DNA from: an uncultured Litoreibacter sp. | GTDB lineage: Bacteria; Pseudomonadota; Alphaproteobacteria; Rhodobacterales; Rhodobacteraceae | Direction of reading: 5' to 3' | Assembly (NCBI GenBank): GCA_947494435.1 | Contig: CANLUY010000001.1 | Span: 62,001 to 126,000, forward strand | DNA length: 64,000 bases | Part shown: piece after piece, positions 53,162 to 61,314 of the stretch | Numbering within the stretch: position 1 is the first letter of the stretch | Layout of the letters: the number at the start of each line of letters is the position of its first letter | Program-made: the position numbers and the translations under genes | The notes under the pieces: generated by a model | Seen by the model: only the letters and a program-made list of their open reading frames with translations | What the model was told of the DNA's origin: nothing | Database searches by the model: none

Positions 53162-54613
53162 ATGGCCAGAAAACCAAAGATCCCAGATCTGCAGCCCTAT
53201 GCATCATTGGCGGCTGAATTCACGCAAGACGCGTTGATGGTCACAGACGTCAATGATCGTGTGGTTTGGATCAATAGTGGCTTTGAGCGACTAACCGGCT
53301 TCACACTGCAAGATATGCTGGGCAAGTTACCCGGCGATATCTTGCGGGGCGAGCTGACAAATAAGGCGGATCAGGCACGCATCGATGATGATATCGCAAA
53401 CCTCAGATCCCTAGAAATCGAAATGCAATATAGGCGCAAGGACGATACGCCGATTTGGATCGAGAGCCGCATTTCACCGGTGTTTGACGTGCAGGGTAAA
53501 CACATCAATTTCGTCTCTTCATCGCGCGATGTGACGGAGCGCCGTGCCCTTGAACGCGCCACAGCCGAGGTGACTGAGAATGAACAGCTGCGCCAACAGG
53601 AAAGACGTCTGCTGAGCCAAGTAAGCGAGTGGTTATATTCTGCAAAATCCTTGGACGAGCTTTTGCAGGTAATCAGTCGGTCCCTTGAAACCCTGATGCC
53701 AGAGGCGGAGGGGCAGCTTTATATCTACTCCAACTCACGCGACACGTTGGATCTTACAATAAATTGGGGCGGCATCGAGCTACCGCCCCCCCATATCGAA
53801 CCAGATGATTGCTGGGCACTGCGCCGCGGCCGTGCCTACGCATACGGCATGCGTCCCATCGAATTTCCATGCGGACACAGCCATGCCGTCGAAGACGATT
53901 CCCCCTACTTTTGTGTTCCGATCACAGCACATGGGCAAACCAATGGGATGCTGCATTTGAATTTCGGCACCTTTGCTCCAGACCGGCATGAGCGCGAAAA
54001 GTTCAAATATTTCCTCGATCAACGATGGGAATTGGCATTGCTGTGCGCCGAACAAATCAGCCTTGCCATCGCAAACGTCCAATTGCGTCAGGAGTTGTTG
54101 GATCAATCGGTACGCGATCCGCTCACCAACCTATGGAACCGCCGTTGGTTCTTAGAGGCTGCCCATAGGCAGGTTCATTCCAGCAAAACCTCGCGAAAAC
54201 CGTGCTCCATCATCTCGATCGACGTGGATCATTTCAAAAAATTCAACGACCATCATGGCCATGATGCTGGCGACTTGGTGCTGCGTGCTTTGGGCGCGCG
54301 CATGCTAGAGTTCTTCACGGACAATTGTGCGCCTTGCCGCATGGGCGGCGAGGAATTTGTAATACTCTGCACCAACATGACAGAAGACCAAACCATGCAA
54401 CTTGCGGAAGACTTCCGCGTTCAGGTGTCTGAAATCGTCATAAAGTACTCCGGTGAAGAGCTACCGCGCATCACTGTGTCAGCAGGTATCGCGGTCTGGC
54501 CAGATGATGGTCAACTCGTCACAGATCTCATCAAGTCCGCAGATTTGGCGCTGTACCGCGCCAAAGACCTTGGCCGCAATCGTGTGCAATCCCACGCTCG
54601 GATGGTTGCCTGA
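53162..54613 (+). CDS. PAS-GAF-GGDEF diguanylate cyclase
   Basis: A 483-residue cytoplasmic signalling protein. It has an N-terminal PAS domain (about 15-125: DALMVTDVNDRVVWINSGFERLTGF ... FVSSSRDVTERRALERA), a GAF-like middle (about 150-310, including PYFCVPITAHGQTNGMLHLNF) and a C-terminal GGDEF domain (about 325-475) with RDPLTNLWNRRWFLE and the active-site motif GGEEF at 395-399. This variant retains catalysis in known enzymes, which make cyclic di-GMP from GTP. No EAL domain or clear inhibitory RxxD before GGEEF: the residues are APCRM. The signal sensed is unknown. Start ATG 53162. Confidence 0.94.
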   Translation: MARKPKIPDLQPYASLAAEFTQDALMVTDVNDRVVWINSGFERLTGFTLQDMLGKLPGDILRGELTNKADQARIDDDIANLRSLEIEMQYRRKDDTPIWIESRISPVFDVQGKHINFVSSSRDVTERRALERATAEVTENEQLRQQERRLLSQVSEWLYSAKSLDELLQVISRSLETLMPEAEGQLYIYSNSRDTLDLTINWGGIELPPPHIEPDDCWALRRGRAYAYGMRPIEFPCGHSHAVEDDSPYFCVPITAHGQTNGMLHLNFGTFAPDRHEREKFKYFLDQRWELALLCAEQISLAIANVQLRQELLDQSVRDPLTNLWNRRWFLEAAHRQVHSSKTSRKPCSIISIDVDHFKKFNDHHGHDAGDLVLRALGARMLEFFTDNCAPCRMGGEEFVILCTNMTEDQTMQLAEDFRVQVSEIVIKYSGEELPRITVSAGIAVWPDDGQLVTDLIKSADLALYRAKDLGRNRVQSHARMVA

Positions 54614-54625
54614 ACCGCGAGAAAG

Positions 54626-55300
54626 TCAGTCAAGCGGCACGCCACGGCCCTCATATTGCTGCAGTCCTTCCCTGCCCTTCGGGGTCAACTGGTAGATGCC
54701 CGTCGAGACACGTTCGAACCACCCGTAATGATCTGCGGCCATCATCCGTGTCGCGTGTGGAACACCTGTTGCCTGCGCGACGGTGGCCCCTTTCATCGGT
54801 CCTTCCACCGCCAAATATCCAGCGCATCGCAAAGCGTCTTGCCTGTATGCCGTCACAAGACCAACCCGCGTGGCACCGCCCTGGTTTGGGTCACCAACAC
54901 GTCGGGCGAATTCCCGCAATAACCGCCCCTTACGCTGCGCTGATTTACGAGGCGCGTATGGTCCGGGGTCTGCGTGGACTTCGACATAGCTGTCGCGCAT
55001 CCGGACAGTGATTAGCCCCAACCCGAGCCTTCGGCAGAGGGCCGTATTCTCCTTCAGCGCTTTCAAAGCGCGCTTTCCCGTCATGCGTGGCACAGCAATA
55101 TAGACCGCGTCGGTGATGGATTGTCGCGCGATACCTTGATGGATCAGCGACAAAGAGAAGCTGACCTTCATCTCAACAATGACCGGGTCTTCCGCGTCGC
55201 GCAGGGCAACAACATCACACGCGCCAACCTCGCTTTTCACCTCATAACCCTGCCCTTCAAGGTAGTTCTTGATGGCGGGATATAGCTCCGTCTCTTTCAT
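54626..55300 (-). CDS. DUF2161 family protein, PD-(D/E)XK-like
   Basis: A 224-residue protein from ATG 55300. Its N-terminal domain has KETELYPAIKNYLEGQGYEVKSEVGACDVVALRDAEDPVIVEMKVSFS, where Asp of CDVVAL and Glu-Met-Lys of VIVEMK form the D...E-x-K layout of PD-(D/E)XK nucleases. The C-terminal part (GATVAQATGVPHATRMMAADHYGWFERVSTGIYQLT) looks like a winged helix. The family (DUF2161) is common in alphaproteobacteria and uncharacterised. It stands after the GGDEF gene in convergent orientation and 105 bases downstream of a small basic ORF on the same strand. Confidence 0.88.
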   Translation of the reverse strand: MKETELYPAIKNYLEGQGYEVKSEVGACDVVALRDAEDPVIVEMKVSFSLSLIHQGIARQSITDAVYIAVPRMTGKRALKALKENTALCRRLGLGLITVRMRDSYVEVHADPGPYAPRKSAQRKGRLLREFARRVGDPNQGGATRVGLVTAYRQDALRCAGYLAVEGPMKGATVAQATGVPHATRMMAADHYGWFERVSTGIYQLTPKGREGLQQYEGRGVPLD

Positions 55301-55405
55301 CTGTGCGCCTTGTCTGCTGCTCGGCCTTTTGTTTTGAACAGCATGCCAATCTTGACGCTGCAATCAAGTCCCCGCCGCAAGGTCCGTCCTGCGGCGGGAA
55401 CGCAC

Positions 55406-55588
55406 TTACCTTCCGCCAGTACGTCCGGGGAATCGCGGCGGCTTTCCACGGCCAAAGCGTTGCCCGCGGCCAGAGCCGGAGGGACGTTTCAACTGTTCAG
55501 GGTCAAATCCCGGTTTGGCAGCGGGAATGGCCACGTGCGCAGCCGGTTTTGCCCCACGATTGTGGGCGGGTTTCTTGGATTTGGGCAT
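55406..55588 (-). CDS. Possible small basic protein
   Basis: A 60-residue frame from ATG 55588 (AGGG six bases upstream): MPKSKKPAHNRGAKPAAHV... continuing with PGFDPEQLKRPSGSGRGQRFGRGKPPRFPGRTGGR. It is rich in Lys, Arg, Pro and Gly with no hydrophobic core, as in disordered nucleic-acid-binding tails. A longer frame from GTG 55636 or ATG 55603 is possible. It is transcribed from the promoter at 55788-55815 through a leader with tiny ORFs. I do not recognise a family. A spurious ORF cannot be excluded, but its position and ribosome-binding site favour a gene. Confidence 0.4.
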   Translation of the reverse strand: MPKSKKPAHNRGAKPAAHVAIPAAKPGFDPEQLKRPSGSGRGQRFGRGKPPRFPGRTGGR

Positions 55589-55649
55589 AGTATGCCCTTT
55601 CATACTGAGATCAGAAATGAGCCGCTCGCGAAGCACGGCGGCGCGAACA

Positions 55650-55667
55650 GACCTCGCACGCGAGGTC
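55650..55667. repeat. Hairpin in the 55.4-55.8 kb leader
   Basis: GACCTCGC (55650-55657) and GCGAGGTC (55660-55667) form an 8-bp stem around two bases. It lies in the minus-strand leader before the small basic ORF. With no T run after it, this is more likely an mRNA structure or binding site than a terminator. Confidence 0.45.
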
Positions 55668-55787
55668 AGTTGGGCTTGTCCATTTCAGTATACTCCTGAG
55701 GGTAGTCGGGCGCACTGCGGCGCCATATTAGACGGGCGGTTTAAGTAAGTTGGTCCATCGAAACATTCCTCCATCAAGACTGTCTTT

Positions 55788-55815
55788 ATCTTATCACACC
55801 CGCTCCGAAAGTCAA
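55788..55815 (-). promoter_or_regulatory. Promoter of the minus-strand leader toward the small ORF and DUF2161
   Basis: TTGACT (55815-55810) and TAAGAT (55793-55788), 16 bases apart on the minus strand, give a transcript starting near 55781. Between there and ATG 55588 lie about 190 bases with several very short reading frames, one with GGAGGA before ATG-GAC-CAA-CTT-ACT-TAA. With 55589-55894 this makes up the only long gap without a clear gene in the window. Confidence 0.6.
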
Positions 55816-55894
55816 AGCAGGCTGAGGGTGACATCCGTCACACAGCCGCCTATAAGACCGCCAAAATCGCACCTTCTTGCAGGACTTCCGACAC

Positions 55895-56812
55895 ATGACG
55901 ACTTTCATTTTTGGCCACAAATCACCCGATACAGACTCCACAGGCTCTCCTTTGATCTGGGAGTGGTTCCTGAACCATCAAGGCGGTGATGCGAAGGCCG
56001 TATTGCTGGGCGAACCGAACACCGAAGCGGCTTTCATGCTGGATCGCTGGACGCTGACCAAGCCCGAGATCATTGACAATATTCGCGATGGCCAGCCTTG
56101 CATCATTGTTGACACGAATAATCCTGCCGAATTGCCTGAGAACATCAATTCTGCAGATGTTCAGGCCATTATTGACCATCATAAACTGGTCGGCGGACTC
56201 GAAACTGCTGGCCCCATTGACATAACAATCCGTCCGTTGGCCTGCACCGCCACGATCATGCACGATCTGATGGGCGTTGAGGCGCAACATATGCCAGACA
56301 GTATAAAAGGTGCGATGCTCAGCTGCATCCTGTCTGACACGCTTGAATTCCGTTCGCCGACAACCACGGCCAAAGATCGCAAACTGGCGGAAGAACTCGC
56401 GTCTGACCTTGGTGTGGATATCTCGGAGTATGCCGCGGAAATGTTTGCTGCGAAATCCGACGTTTCCGCCTTCTCAGAAGCGGAGCTTTTGCGGATGGAC
56501 AGCAAAGAGTACGAAGTGGATGGCGTGAAGTTCCGCGTGTCCGTGCTGGAAACGACATCGCCCAAAATGGTGCTGGATCGCAAAGATGCTCTGATGGCGG
56601 CGATGCCTGGGGTTGCTGGCGAGGACAAGGTGAATGAGGTGCTGCTTTTCGTGGTCGACATCCTTAATGAGGAAGCCACAATGCTGATCCCGAACGATCT
56701 GTCCAAGCGCGTGGCGGAAGCCAGCTTTGGGGCAACTGTGGAAGGAAACACAGTCGTTCTGCCCGGAGTTATGAGTCGTAAAAAGCAAATCATCCCGAAT
56801 TTGAAGGTCTGA
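55895..56812 (+). CDS. ppaC: Manganese-dependent inorganic pyrophosphatase
   Basis: A family II pyrophosphatase that hydrolyses PPi. From ATG 55895 it has 305 residues and the DHH-family motifs GHKSPDTDSTGS (His, Asp, Asp ligands), IIVDTNNPAELP, AIIDHHKLVGG (DHH) and, near the end, PGVMSRKKQIIPNL (SRKKQ, substrate-binding). Two metals, usually Mn2+, bind at the domain interface. The frame opens 18 bases earlier (ATG 55877), but AGGA and homology favour 55895. The next gene starts one base after the stop, so it begins an operon running toward ribF. Confidence 0.96.
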   Translation: MTTFIFGHKSPDTDSTGSPLIWEWFLNHQGGDAKAVLLGEPNTEAAFMLDRWTLTKPEIIDNIRDGQPCIIVDTNNPAELPENINSADVQAIIDHHKLVGGLETAGPIDITIRPLACTATIMHDLMGVEAQHMPDSIKGAMLSCILSDTLEFRSPTTTAKDRKLAEELASDLGVDISEYAAEMFAAKSDVSAFSEAELLRMDSKEYEVDGVKFRVSVLETTSPKMVLDRKDALMAAMPGVAGEDKVNEVLLFVVDILNEEATMLIPNDLSKRVAEASFGATVEGNTVVLPGVMSRKKQIIPNLKV

Positions 56813-56813
56813 T

Positions 56814-57365
56814 ATGGCGCTGCTCGACACGCCCGTTTGTGACTTCGGCTGGCAGGCGCCTTCGTTTTCGCTGAAAGATCCGGACGGGCGGGTCATATCG
56901 CTGGCAGATGCCATGGGGCCAAACGGTGTTTTGGTCGCATTTCTATGCAATCACTGCCCCTATGTGAAAGCCATTGCAGATCGTCTTTCTGAAGATGCGC
57001 GCGACCTAAAAGCAGCGGGCGTCAATACTGTCGCAATCATGTCAAATGACTACCAGATGATGCCCGCCGACAGCCCACCTAATATGAAAGCGTTTGCCGC
57101 TCAACACGGGTGGGACTTCCCCTACCTCGTGGATGAGGATCAGTCTGTCGGGCAGGCATATGGCGCTGTGTGCACTCCCGATTTCTTCGGCTTCAATGCG
57201 CAAGGCGCGCTGCAATATCGCGGTCGTCTTGACAGCGCCGCGATGGGCGACCCAAAGGGCCGAACGCGGGAGTTGGTCATCGCGATGACCGAAGTCGCGA
57301 AGACCGGCACTGGTCCGCAGCACCAAATTCCATCGATGGGTTGTTCCATCAAATGGCGCGCCTGA
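56814..57365 (+). CDS. Thioredoxin/AhpC-TSA fold protein
   Basis: A 183-residue protein of the peroxiredoxin-like thioredoxin fold: APSFSLKDPDGRVISLADAMGPNGVLVAFLCNHCPYVKAIADRL, with the active-site pair in CNHC. Relatives with 'CNHCPYVK' are cytoplasmic thioredoxin-family proteins of unknown partner. The ending HQIPSMGCSIKWR is also conserved in them. The start ATG 56814 comes one base after the ppaC stop, and the HAD gene starts 21 bases after its end, so the three genes form one transcript. It may act as a reductant in stress, but evidence is by family only. Confidence 0.88.
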   Translation: MALLDTPVCDFGWQAPSFSLKDPDGRVISLADAMGPNGVLVAFLCNHCPYVKAIADRLSEDARDLKAAGVNTVAIMSNDYQMMPADSPPNMKAFAAQHGWDFPYLVDEDQSVGQAYGAVCTPDFFGFNAQGALQYRGRLDSAAMGDPKGRTRELVIAMTEVAKTGTGPQHQIPSMGCSIKWRA

Positions 57366-57386
57366 GCGTCCCTATCAGAGGCCTAT

Positions 57387-58259
57387 ATGACCCAAATCAT
57401 CACCGCGCTTTCCGAGATTTCCGATCAATACGACGCGCTATTTGTCGATTTGTGGGGGTGCATTCACAACGGCGTTGCGCCCTTCGCGGAAGCCGTGACC
57501 GCGATGCAAGACTACCGCAAGCGCGGCGGGATCGTCATCTATGTCACAAACGCCCCGCGTCACCGAGCGTCTGTCGCAAAGCAGCTTGGCAAGATCGGCG
57601 TGGCAGAAGACAGCTATGATGATATCGCCACCTCGGGTGACAGCGCGCGGGCCGCAATGTTTCGCGGCGCGATAGGCGAAAAGGTCTACTTTATCGGGCA
57701 ACCCCACGATCAAACGTTCTTTGATCCGTTGGAGATCATCCGCGATCCCGTTAACATTAAGCAGGTGCCTTTGGATGAAGCCGAGGGGATCGTGTGTTGC
57801 GGCCCCGTTGACCCCACAGCCGATCCAGATGTCAATCGCGGTGACTTCCTTTACGCCAAGCAGAAGGGCCTGAAGCTGCTCTGCGCAAACCCTGATATTG
57901 TCGTGGATCGTGGGGAACATCGCGAGTGGTGCGCAGGCGCTTTGGCGAAGCTCTATACAGAGATGGGGGGCGAGAGCCTCTACTTCGGCAAACCTCATCC
58001 ACCGATTTATGATCTCGCCCGCAGGCGCTTGACCGCATTGGGCAAACCGATATCCGACAACCGGATTTTGTGCATTGGTGATGGCGTTCTGACCGATATC
58101 CAAGGAGCGCAGGGAGAGGATATCGATTCTCTGTTCATATCCGGCGGGCTGGCCGCTGAGGAAACAAAAACCACAGACCATCCAGACCCCGATCTTCTAA
58201 GTGCCTATCTTGAAAAGGAAATGGTGTCCCCGCGTTATTCGATAGGGAAGCTGCGCTGA
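57387..58259 (+). CDS. TIGR01459 family HAD-type hydrolase
   Basis: A 290-residue HAD-superfamily phosphatase, NagD-like. The nucleophile motif is ALFVDLWGCIHNGV (Asp in FVDLWG), with the second motif VTNAPRHRASVAKQL, the Lys/Arg region YFGKPHPPIYDLARRRL and the acidic motif CIGDGVLTDIQGA. The second Asp of the usual DxDxT is replaced, as in this subfamily, which may limit the acyl-phosphate chemistry. The natural substrate is unknown. It lies in the ppaC-ribF run; a 94-base gap and MaoC follow. Confidence 0.9.
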   Translation: MTQIITALSEISDQYDALFVDLWGCIHNGVAPFAEAVTAMQDYRKRGGIVIYVTNAPRHRASVAKQLGKIGVAEDSYDDIATSGDSARAAMFRGAIGEKVYFIGQPHDQTFFDPLEIIRDPVNIKQVPLDEAEGIVCCGPVDPTADPDVNRGDFLYAKQKGLKLLCANPDIVVDRGEHREWCAGALAKLYTEMGGESLYFGKPHPPIYDLARRRLTALGKPISDNRILCIGDGVLTDIQGAQGEDIDSLFISGGLAAEETKTTDHPDPDLLSAYLEKEMVSPRYSIGKLR

Positions 58260-58353
58260 ACTGCTTTTCACTGGACTTTTCTGCACTTGCAAAGTAATTA
58301 AGTTTCAAATCATGCGATATTCGCATTCATTTGTTACTTTAGAGGTTCGGAAC

Positions 58354-58809
58354 ATGCTTGATATGCAACGTGATAACTTCCCTCGTGGGACGATCTGCAT
58401 TGAAGATATCGAGATTGGCATGAAACGTCATTTGCGCAAGCAGGTGACGGATCGTGATATTGAGCTGTTTGCAGAGGTCTCTACCGACCGCAATCCGGTA
58501 CATCTGGACGATGACTACGCCAATGACACGATCTTCGAGGGTCGCATCGCGCATGGGATGCTGACCGCTGGTCTGATCTCTGCCGTGATCGGCGAACAAC
58601 TTCCGGGCCATGGGACTGTTTATCTGGGACAAACCCTAAAATTCATGGCCCCAGTCCGTCCCGGCGATATGGTGATGGCGGAAGTTGAAGTCACCGAGAT
58701 TGACCACGGCAAACGCAAAGTGACAATGCAAACGCGATGCGAAGTGGATGGGAAGAACGTCTTGAAAGGTGAGGCCATCGTGCTCGCGCCTTCAAGAAAA
58801 TTCGACTGA
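58354..58809 (+). CDS. MaoC-like hydratase (R-specific enoyl-CoA hydratase type)
   Basis: A 151-residue hot-dog fold protein from ATG 58354 (AGAGG upstream). The catalytic dyad of R-hydratases is in FAEVSTDRNPVHLDDDYA (Asp and His), followed by RIAHGMLTAGLISAVIGEQLPGHGTVYLGQTLKFMAPVRPGD. This is the PhaJ-like arrangement that hydrates trans-2-enoyl-CoA to (R)-3-hydroxyacyl-CoA, often linked to polyhydroxyalkanoates or fatty acid breakdown. No such genes are adjacent. A 37-base spacer separates it from ribF on the same strand. Confidence 0.9.
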   Translation: MLDMQRDNFPRGTICIEDIEIGMKRHLRKQVTDRDIELFAEVSTDRNPVHLDDDYANDTIFEGRIAHGMLTAGLISAVIGEQLPGHGTVYLGQTLKFMAPVRPGDMVMAEVEVTEIDHGKRKVTMQTRCEVDGKNVLKGEAIVLAPSRKFD

Positions 58810-58846
58810 GGTTGCACCCTCTTCCCTTGGGCGATACGCAAGGCTC

Positions 58847-59779
58847 ATGCGTATTATTCGTGACTATCAATTCGTAAGCCCTGAGGATCGCGGTGCCACC
58901 GTGGCCATTGGCAATTTCGACGGTGTGCATATCGGTCATCAAGCGGTAATCGACGTTGCGCAGAACGCAGCCCCCGGCGCGCCGCTCGGCATCGTTACGT
59001 TCGAGCCACATCCCCGCGAATATTTTGCACCGGACGCCCCCGCATTCCGGTTGATGAATGCCGAAGCCAAAGCCAATAGGCTGGAAAAGCTTGGTGTAGA
59101 GCGGCTTTATGAGCTGAATTTCAACAATTCCCTATCTGGCTTGAGTGCAGAAGAGTTTGCGCGGGATGTCATTGCAAAGGGCCTTGGGCTGAAACATGTC
59201 GTGGTCGGCGCGGATTTCTGTTTTGGCAAGGGACGCGCGGGCAATGCCGAGATGTTGAAAGACTTCGGCGAGACCCACGGCTTTGGCGTCACGATTGCTG
59301 AGCTCATTGCGACCGGAACCAAGCGAGTCTCCTCCACCAACATCAGAACCGCTTTGAGTGAAGGAAACCCACGCGACGCAGCCGCGATGCTGGGCCATTG
59401 GCACCGTATTGACGGCAAGGTCATCACCGGAGAGCAGCGCGGAAGGGAGCTGGGCTATCCAACAGCGAACCAGGATACCACAGGCCTCCATCAACCAAAG
59501 TTCGGGGTCTACGCTGTCTTTGTCGATGTGCTGACCGGGCCGCATAAGGGCGAATATCAAGGGGCGGCGTCTATCGGGGTGCGGCCGATGTTTGGCGAAA
59601 ACCAACCGAACTGCGAGACATTTTTGTTTGATTTCAAAGGCGACCTCTATGGCGAACATATCTCTGTCGCTCTGGTGGAGTATCTGCGTGGTGAAGAGAA
59701 ATTTGACGGGCTTGATGCGCTGATTGCGCAGATGGACGCAGATTGCGCCCAAGCGCGCGATATTCTGGCAGCGTCATGA
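58847..59779 (+). CDS. ribF: Bifunctional riboflavin kinase/FMN adenylyltransferase
   Basis: RibF makes FMN and FAD from riboflavin. The 310-residue protein has an N-terminal nucleotidyltransferase half (VAIGNFDGVHIGHQAVID, IVTFEPHPREYF, VVGADFCFGKGRAGN, SSTNIRTAL) and a C-terminal kinase half (GKVITGEQRGRELGYPTANQ, PKFGVYAVFVDV, GAASIGVRPMFGE). Start ATG 58847 is chosen because homology begins there; the frame opens 78 bases earlier inside the MaoC gene. The stop overlaps the next gene as ATGA. FAD and FMN would serve the flavoproteins in this window. Confidence 0.96.
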   Translation: MRIIRDYQFVSPEDRGATVAIGNFDGVHIGHQAVIDVAQNAAPGAPLGIVTFEPHPREYFAPDAPAFRLMNAEAKANRLEKLGVERLYELNFNNSLSGLSAEEFARDVIAKGLGLKHVVVGADFCFGKGRAGNAEMLKDFGETHGFGVTIAELIATGTKRVSSTNIRTALSEGNPRDAAAMLGHWHRIDGKVITGEQRGRELGYPTANQDTTGLHQPKFGVYAVFVDVLTGPHKGEYQGAASIGVRPMFGENQPNCETFLFDFKGDLYGEHISVALVEYLRGEEKFDGLDALIAQMDADCAQARDILAAS

Positions 59780-60243
59780 CCGACCCAATCGACCGTACAG
59801 GTCTGCGACCGAGGTTTTGGGAAAAAGTGCCGCTGAAAAGCATGACCCCTAAGGAGTGGGAGGCGCTCTGCGATGGATGCGGGAAGTGCTGCCTGAACAA
59901 GCTTGAAGACCCTGAAACGGAAGAGATCGCCTTTACCCGTGTGGCTTGCCGGCTTCTTGACGGGGAAACCTGTCGGTGCGCGCAATATGATATCCGGCTG
60001 CAATTCGTCCCGGAATGCGTGCATTTGACACCCGAAAACATCTCACAACACGCCTATTGGATGCCATCAACCTGCGCCTATCGGCTGCTTTTTGAGGGCA
60101 AACCACTTTATCCTTGGCACCCGTTGATCTCAGGGACTGCGCAATCAGTGCATGACGCAGACCAATCCGTTCAGGGTTGGACGGTCCCAGAATTTGAACT
60201 CCATGAAGATGAGTGGGAAGATCACATCATCGAAGACCTGTAA
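59776..60243 (+). CDS. UPF0260 (YcgN) cysteine-cluster protein
   Basis: A 155-residue protein with the YcgN/UPF0260 cysteines: WEALCDGCGKCCLNKLEDPETEEIAFTRVACRLLDGETCRCAQYDIRLQFVPECVHL. Five or more conserved Cys suggest binding of zinc or an iron-sulfur cluster. The family is uncharacterised but widespread. ATG 59776 overlaps the ribF stop as ATGA, so they are translationally coupled. The C-terminus has the conserved CAYRLLFEGKPLYPWHPLISG. Confidence 0.92.
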   Translation: MTDPIDRTGLRPRFWEKVPLKSMTPKEWEALCDGCGKCCLNKLEDPETEEIAFTRVACRLLDGETCRCAQYDIRLQFVPECVHLTPENISQHAYWMPSTCAYRLLFEGKPLYPWHPLISGTAQSVHDADQSVQGWTVPEFELHEDEWEDHIIEDL

Positions 60244-60252
60244 GGCCCCGCA

Positions 60253-61314
60253 ATGACCGATCTGAACTTTGCATCCGACAACGCAGGCCCCATGCACCCC
60301 AATGTGCTGGAAGCCGTGATCGCCGCCAATCATGGCTACGCGATGCCCTATGGCAATGATGCGATCATGGACGACGTGCGCGCGCAGATCCGGGCGACCT
60401 TTGAAGCGCCAGACGCCGCCGTTTATCTGGTCGGAACGGGTACTGCGGCCAATGCCTTGGCACTCGCAACATATACAAACCCTTGGGACGCGATTTTTGC
60501 GCACCGCGTTTCGCACGTGGAAGAAGACGAATGCGGGGCGCCGGAGTTTTACGCCCACGGCGCAAAGATCGTTCTTGTCGAAGGTCAAGGCGCCAAGATG
60601 GACCCCACGGACCTGCGGGCCAAAATCGTGTCAGCAGAAACCAAAGACGTGCATTCAATCCAGCGCGGCCCTGTCACGATCACGCAAGCAACGGAAGTGG
60701 GCACGCTCTATAGTTTAGATGAGATCAAAGCCCTGACCGCAATCGCCCGGGAATTTGGTGTGAAGACGCATCTGGACGGCGCGCGGTTTGCAAATGCCTG
60801 CGCGTCACTAGGATGCACAGCCGCAGAGATGACGTGGAAAGCCGGTATCGACGTTGTCTCCTTCGGTGGTACGAAGAATGGATGCGCGGGTGTCGAGGCC
60901 GTCATCTTCTTTGACCCAACCGAGGCGCGACAGTTCGAGTTGCGCCGGAAGCGCGGTGCGCATCTGTTTAGCAAGCATCGCTATCTGTCCGCACAGATGA
61001 CCGCGTATCTCGACGGGGATCTGTGGCTGGAACTAGGGGCCAAGGCGAACGCAAATTGCGCGCGGCTTGTTGAAGGTTTGCGGACCGTCGAAGGCGCAAA
61101 AATTCCGGACGCGCCCCAGGCAAACATGGTTTTTGCAAACCTACCACGCGCGGCACATAGACGGGCAATGGGTGCGGGTGCGCAATACTACCTATTCCCG
61201 TTCGACACTTCTTTAGAGGGTCCCGATGAAGAACTGATCCGCTGCCGCATGGTTTGTGATTGGAACAAATCAGACACCGAAGTTGATCAACTGATATCAC
61301 TGCTGCGTGGTTGA
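60253..61314 (+). CDS. ltaE: Low-specificity L-threonine aldolase
   Basis: A PLP-dependent aldolase of 353 residues that cleaves threonine or allothreonine to glycine and acetaldehyde. It begins MTDLNFASDNAGPMHPNVLEAV, has HVEEDECGAPEFYAHGAKIV, the cofactor Lys208 in VSFGGTKNG and the HLDGARFANACASLG block (Asp for PLP nitrogen). This is the short-threonine aldolase form. It lies 10 bases after the UPF0260 gene on the same strand. The last 28 bases overlap the convergent alpha/beta hydrolase gene. Confidence 0.94.
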   Translation: MTDLNFASDNAGPMHPNVLEAVIAANHGYAMPYGNDAIMDDVRAQIRATFEAPDAAVYLVGTGTAANALALATYTNPWDAIFAHRVSHVEEDECGAPEFYAHGAKIVLVEGQGAKMDPTDLRAKIVSAETKDVHSIQRGPVTITQATEVGTLYSLDEIKALTAIAREFGVKTHLDGARFANACASLGCTAAEMTWKAGIDVVSFGGTKNGCAGVEAVIFFDPTEARQFELRRKRGAHLFSKHRYLSAQMTAYLDGDLWLELGAKANANCARLVEGLRTVEGAKIPDAPQANMVFANLPRAAHRRAMGAGAQYYLFPFDTSLEGPDEELIRCRMVCDWNKSDTEVDQLISLLRG

